The position numbers and the translations under genes are program-made. The notes under the pieces were generated by a model, which did no database searches, had not been told where the DNA came from, and saw only the letters and a list, made by a program, of their open reading frames with translations. From Bacteroidota bacterium (GTDB lineage Bacteria > Bacteroidota > Rhodothermia > Rhodothermales > UBA10348), in the NCBI GenBank assembly GCA_022571135.1, contig JACZYK010000122.1, forward strand, positions 1 to 7,600: 7,600 nucleotides of DNA. The letters are read 5' to 3'. Positions 5,270 through 7,600 of the stretch are shown in pieces (the stretch's first letter is position 1; every line of letters begins with the position of its first letter).

Positions 5270-7120
5270 CTATTCGTTGACGGCAGGAATCACATCCACC
5301 TGCTGAAGGTTTTTCATCCAGGCGGTTCTGAGGGCGACCTGTTCGGGCGTCGCTTCCGAATCAACACGGAAAACATGTTTGTCGATCCTGTCAACCATTC
5401 TCTTGGCGCACGTAAACTCGTGCTCCTTTTCTCCCCTACGGATCTTGATCGTGAAATCCTCGTCGGCGGCAATCGAATGAAATGCGGCTAATACGTGCTG
5501 AGCCGTTTGAAGGGTAACCTCCATCCCGTCGAATCCAACGAGGGCATCTCCGAGGGCCAAACCGCAGCCTTCGGCGATCTCTCCTACTCCTACGAGTACG
5601 AGATTCGTGCCATCCAACCCGACCTGCATACCGAACGAAGCGATCTGCTCGCCGGTACTGAATTCAGGCACATATTCGATCCCGATCTTTTGGTAGTACT
5701 CCGCCATTGGCAACACGTCGGTGCCCCGGACGTGCCGTTCAAGGATCCTCAGAACTTCCGGATACGTCATTTCTGCAAATTCTTCGAAGAACGTGCTTTC
5801 GACAAACGACGTGTCGGGGCCGTAGCGGGCGGCCAGGTCGAGTATTACCTCGCGCAGTCCCCGCGCTCCGCCAGAAAGTTCGAGAATCTTTAGATCCAGG
5901 AGGCCCGACACGAGCGCACCCCGCTGATAGATATTGCCCCACTGCTGCTGGCCCTTGGTCGAATACGAATTCAGGCCCAGGTCGCTCAGGCTGTACTCCT
6001 TGTCGTACCGGTCGTCGGCATTCAATTTTTCCGACAGTCTGCCCAGGTAATTATCCAGGTCGATCAGGCCGGCCCGCAGCTGCATGATATCCGAGGCCCA
6101 CTCCGTGGTGCCTTCGTACAGCCAGATATGCTCCGATGCTACCGGCTCGACGAAGTTGAAATACTCGACGATCTCGCTGTGGATGTTGAGAGGCGTTACG
6201 ACATGGAAGAACTCGTGGGCGACGACGCTTGGGATGCTCTCGGCGATAGCCATCTCAAAAGCGTCCTCTGCGTATACATACTCGGAACTGTAAGAATGCT
6301 CCCATGCTCCCATCGTCACGTCTTCAAAATGGAAAAGAAACGTGTAGCGCTTGACCGGAAGTTCGATGAGAAAGTCTCCTGCGGCGTCGAGGATGTCCGT
6401 GATGGCCTCCAGAATCTGGTCGGAGTGCACTTTGTCCGTTTTCGAGTAGGTGTAGACCTCGATCTCGCTTCCGCGAATGTCCAGCGAGGCTTTGGACAAC
6501 CGACCCATCAGGATCGGAGAGTCGACCACGTGGTCGTAGTCGTCGGCCAGCAGAGTGCCGGTTTCGTCTGAATCGAGCGCCGTGCCGACCATCCAGCCAG
6601 CCGGGTGAAGGAGTTGAATTCGGAGGGGGCGCGCCTGCATACCCGTTGGATAGCCAAAAACGGCCTGGCCGTTGATCAGTACATGATCGTCCTCGATCGA
6701 GGTGCCGGCCATCATGAAGATCGGATTCTCATCTACGGGTGTATCCCACGTCTCCGCCACCGTGTACCGGATGACCGAAACGCTCTCCGGATCGGAAATC
6801 CGCCACTGATTGGTCGAAATATTCTCCGACAAAATCACGTCACCCTGCGCATCGACCGCCTCGAACGAGCGGACAAAACGCCCTACGTCCATTCTCTGGT
6901 ACGTCCCCGGCGCCGTTGAGGCGAACTGGTAGACTGCGTTCTCCGGGCCTAGGTCGTTGACCGATAGCGTAACCTTGAAAGTGTCTCCCGTCCGATCGTT
7001 CAGATCGACGGTATACTCGAGGGGCGTGGCTTCCTGTGCACGCGCATCCTGCCCCTGTTCGGCTCCGAGAACCAGGATCGAGAAGAAAAGCAGGGTGATT
7101 CGAAGACGAAATAATTTCAT
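5270..7120 (-). CDS. Secreted M61-family metallopeptidase (glycyl aminopeptidase-like) with C-terminal PDZ domain
   Basis: This 616-residue zinc peptidase of family M61 is predicted to be exported. The signal peptide has basic residues, a hydrophobic core at about 8-19 and a likely cleavage after ARA (residues 26-28); no lipobox is seen. An N-terminal beta-rich domain of about 200 residues comes first. The catalytic domain follows, with GAWEHSYSSEYVY (271-283), the zinc motif HEFFH (302-306), and the third ligand Glu336 in LYEGTTEW, 29 residues after His306 as in other M61 enzymes. The family segment YQRGALVSGLLDLKI (398-412) is also present. Residues of about 490-570 resemble a PDZ domain (SFGMQV, then LALGDALVGFDG). 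M61 enzymes typically release N-terminal Gly or Ala; that specificity is inferred. The start is backed by AGAGG 6 bases upstream. The VTPLNIHSE sequence after HEFFH replaces the TWNVKRIRP of classical members and is, as I recall, typical of Bacteroidota homologues. acuC follows after 39 bp. Confidence 0.93.
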   Translation of the reverse strand: MKLFRLRITLLFFSILVLGAEQGQDARAQEATPLEYTVDLNDRTGDTFKVTLSVNDLGPENAVYQFASTAPGTYQRMDVGRFVRSFEAVDAQGDVILSENISTNQWRISDPESVSVIRYTVAETWDTPVDENPIFMMAGTSIEDDHVLINGQAVFGYPTGMQARPLRIQLLHPAGWMVGTALDSDETGTLLADDYDHVVDSPILMGRLSKASLDIRGSEIEVYTYSKTDKVHSDQILEAITDILDAAGDFLIELPVKRYTFLFHFEDVTMGAWEHSYSSEYVYAEDAFEMAIAESIPSVVAHEFFHVVTPLNIHSEIVEYFNFVEPVASEHIWLYEGTTEWASDIMQLRAGLIDLDNYLGRLSEKLNADDRYDKEYSLSDLGLNSYSTKGQQQWGNIYQRGALVSGLLDLKILELSGGARGLREVILDLAARYGPDTSFVESTFFEEFAEMTYPEVLRILERHVRGTDVLPMAEYYQKIGIEYVPEFSTGEQIASFGMQVGLDGTNLVLVGVGEIAEGCGLALGDALVGFDGMEVTLQTAQHVLAAFHSIAADEDFTIKIRRGEKEHEFTCAKRMVDRIDKHVFRVDSEATPEQVALRTAWMKNLQQVDVIPAVNE

Positions 7121-7331
7121 TTTGCGCCTCTAAGATTGGACCGATTCCGCATTACAGATCGATCGAAGTAAAATCGAACGGCCTCTTTACGCGAGGTGAG
7201 GTGTCATCGTTACAGGTGCACAGTTTTTTTTGCCGATTTTCGGTAGACCGGCGCCTCGAGCAAGGACCAACCGATTTCGATCCGAAAGGCGACAGATGTC
7301 CAAGTTGAAACTGGCTTTCGACGCTACAAAA
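7121..7331. promoter_or_regulatory. Intergenic region upstream of the M61 peptidase, including its Shine-Dalgarno site
   Basis: This 211-bp spacer lies between the CHAD gene stop and the peptidase start, both on the minus strand. It contains AGAGG at 7127-7131 (minus strand), 6 bases before the peptidase ATG. An A8 run on the minus strand (7224-7231), about 104 bases before the ATG, could be an upstream promoter element. Two short inverted repeats occur: CCGA-TTT-TCGG (7233-7243) and TTTCG-ATC-CGAAA (7275-7287). The second lies 45-57 bases beyond the CHAD stop but is not followed by a U-tract. No confident -10/-35 or TAnnTTTG box is seen. The gap is long enough for the peptidase to have its own promoter. 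Confidence 0.35.
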
Positions 7332-7600
7332 TCACGAGTTACAGACGACATTCTCCTTGGATTCCCAATAGGATTCGAACCGCCGTCCCAGCTGTGTCGG
7401 CTTCTCGGCGTAGATCTTTTCACCGAGAGGCCTGGCATGATCCCTGAGGCCGGTGCGCTTCTTCTCGATCCGCCTCAGAACGAACTGAATCGCCTCTTCG
7501 GATCCGAGTCCGCCAGGATCAACCATCACCCAATTTCGGAGGAGGCCCAGATCATGATCGTCGCCGGGTGCGACGCGAGAATTTGTTGCAACTCGATCCA
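7332..7600 (-). CDS. CHAD-domain protein, C-terminal 88 residues; N-terminus beyond right edge
   Basis: The minus-strand frame ending at TGA 7332-7334 is open to the window edge and encodes the end of a CHAD (conserved histidine alpha-helical domain) protein. GDDHDLGLLRNW matches the characteristic CHAD segment 'LGxxHDLxxLR' with its conserved His. The following helices (EEAIQFVLRRIEKKRTGLRD) and AEKPTQLGRRFESYW fit the usual CHAD ending 'a.kP..f..rl..yw'. CHAD domains bind inorganic polyphosphate and often occur alone, fused to CYTH domains, or near polyphosphate kinase genes. Whether this one is fused cannot be judged, since most of the protein is missing. A GTG at 7527-7529 could serve as a start, but the CHAD motif continues above it, so it is internal. 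The product is probably cytoplasmic. The peptidase gene lies 211 bp downstream. Confidence 0.75.
   Translation of the reverse strand, partial: DRVATNSRVAPGDDHDLGLLRNWVMVDPGGLGSEEAIQFVLRRIEKKRTGLRDHARPLGEKIYAEKPTQLGRRFESYWESKENVVCNS

Noticed and set aside
7224..7243. T8 run next to CCGATTTTCGG, looking like an intrinsic terminator
   Set aside because: The T-run precedes the stem on the plus strand and becomes an A-run after it on the minus strand, so the order is wrong for termination in both directions, and the stem is only 4 bp.
7275..7287. TTTCG-ATC-CGAAA inverted repeat 45-57 bases past the CHAD stop
   Set aside because: It is a short A/T-containing stem with no following U-tract, so it is not a convincing terminator.

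Overview
The window looks like chromosomal sequence of moderate-to-high G+C from a free-living, probably marine, Bacteroidota-like bacterium, perhaps of the Rhodothermia. This placement is inferred from gene content and motif subtypes and was not tested by any search. The clues are a peptidase M61 with the 'HEFFHVVTPLNIHSE' form of the zinc motif, a DUF5009/NagX-type acyltransferase, a sodium:solute symporter of the 'FLAGKTITGW' type, and a seven-bladed lyase-like lipoprotein. Ribosome-binding sites are mixed: two genes have clear AGGAGG/AGAGG sites and others have none.

Layout, left to right. (1) Positions 1-999, minus strand: the first 333 codons of a sodium:solute symporter that runs off the left edge. 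(2) Positions 1000-1215: the divergent control region. (3) Positions 1216-2232, plus strand: an exported lipoprotein with a seven-bladed propeller of the streptogramin (virginiamycin B) lyase type. (4) Positions 2328-3467, minus strand: a multi-pass membrane acyltransferase with the signatures of heparan-alpha-glucosaminide N-acetyltransferase, convergent with the lyase-like gene. (5) Positions 3583-3979, plus strand: a frame-disrupted DUF4440/SnoaL-like gene that has no usable open frame. (6) Positions 4103-5230, minus strand: an AcuC-type zinc deacetylase. (7) Positions 5270-7120, minus strand: a secreted M61 metallopeptidase with a C-terminal PDZ domain. (8) Positions 7332-7600, minus strand: the C-terminal 88 codons of a CHAD-domain protein that enters from the right edge.

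The only likely operon is peptidase M61 followed by the deacetylase (39-bp gap, same strand), possibly preceded by the CHAD gene across a 211-bp gap. The others are separated by strand switches. No shared pathway is evident. The envelope-located products (symporter, propeller lipoprotein, membrane acetyltransferase, exported peptidase) suggest general scavenging and cell-surface metabolism. I found no mobile element, CRISPR array, tRNA or rRNA, and no convincing multi-gene undescribed system. The observation most worth a second look is the decayed or frameshifted DUF4440 gene, which conventional gene calling would miss.
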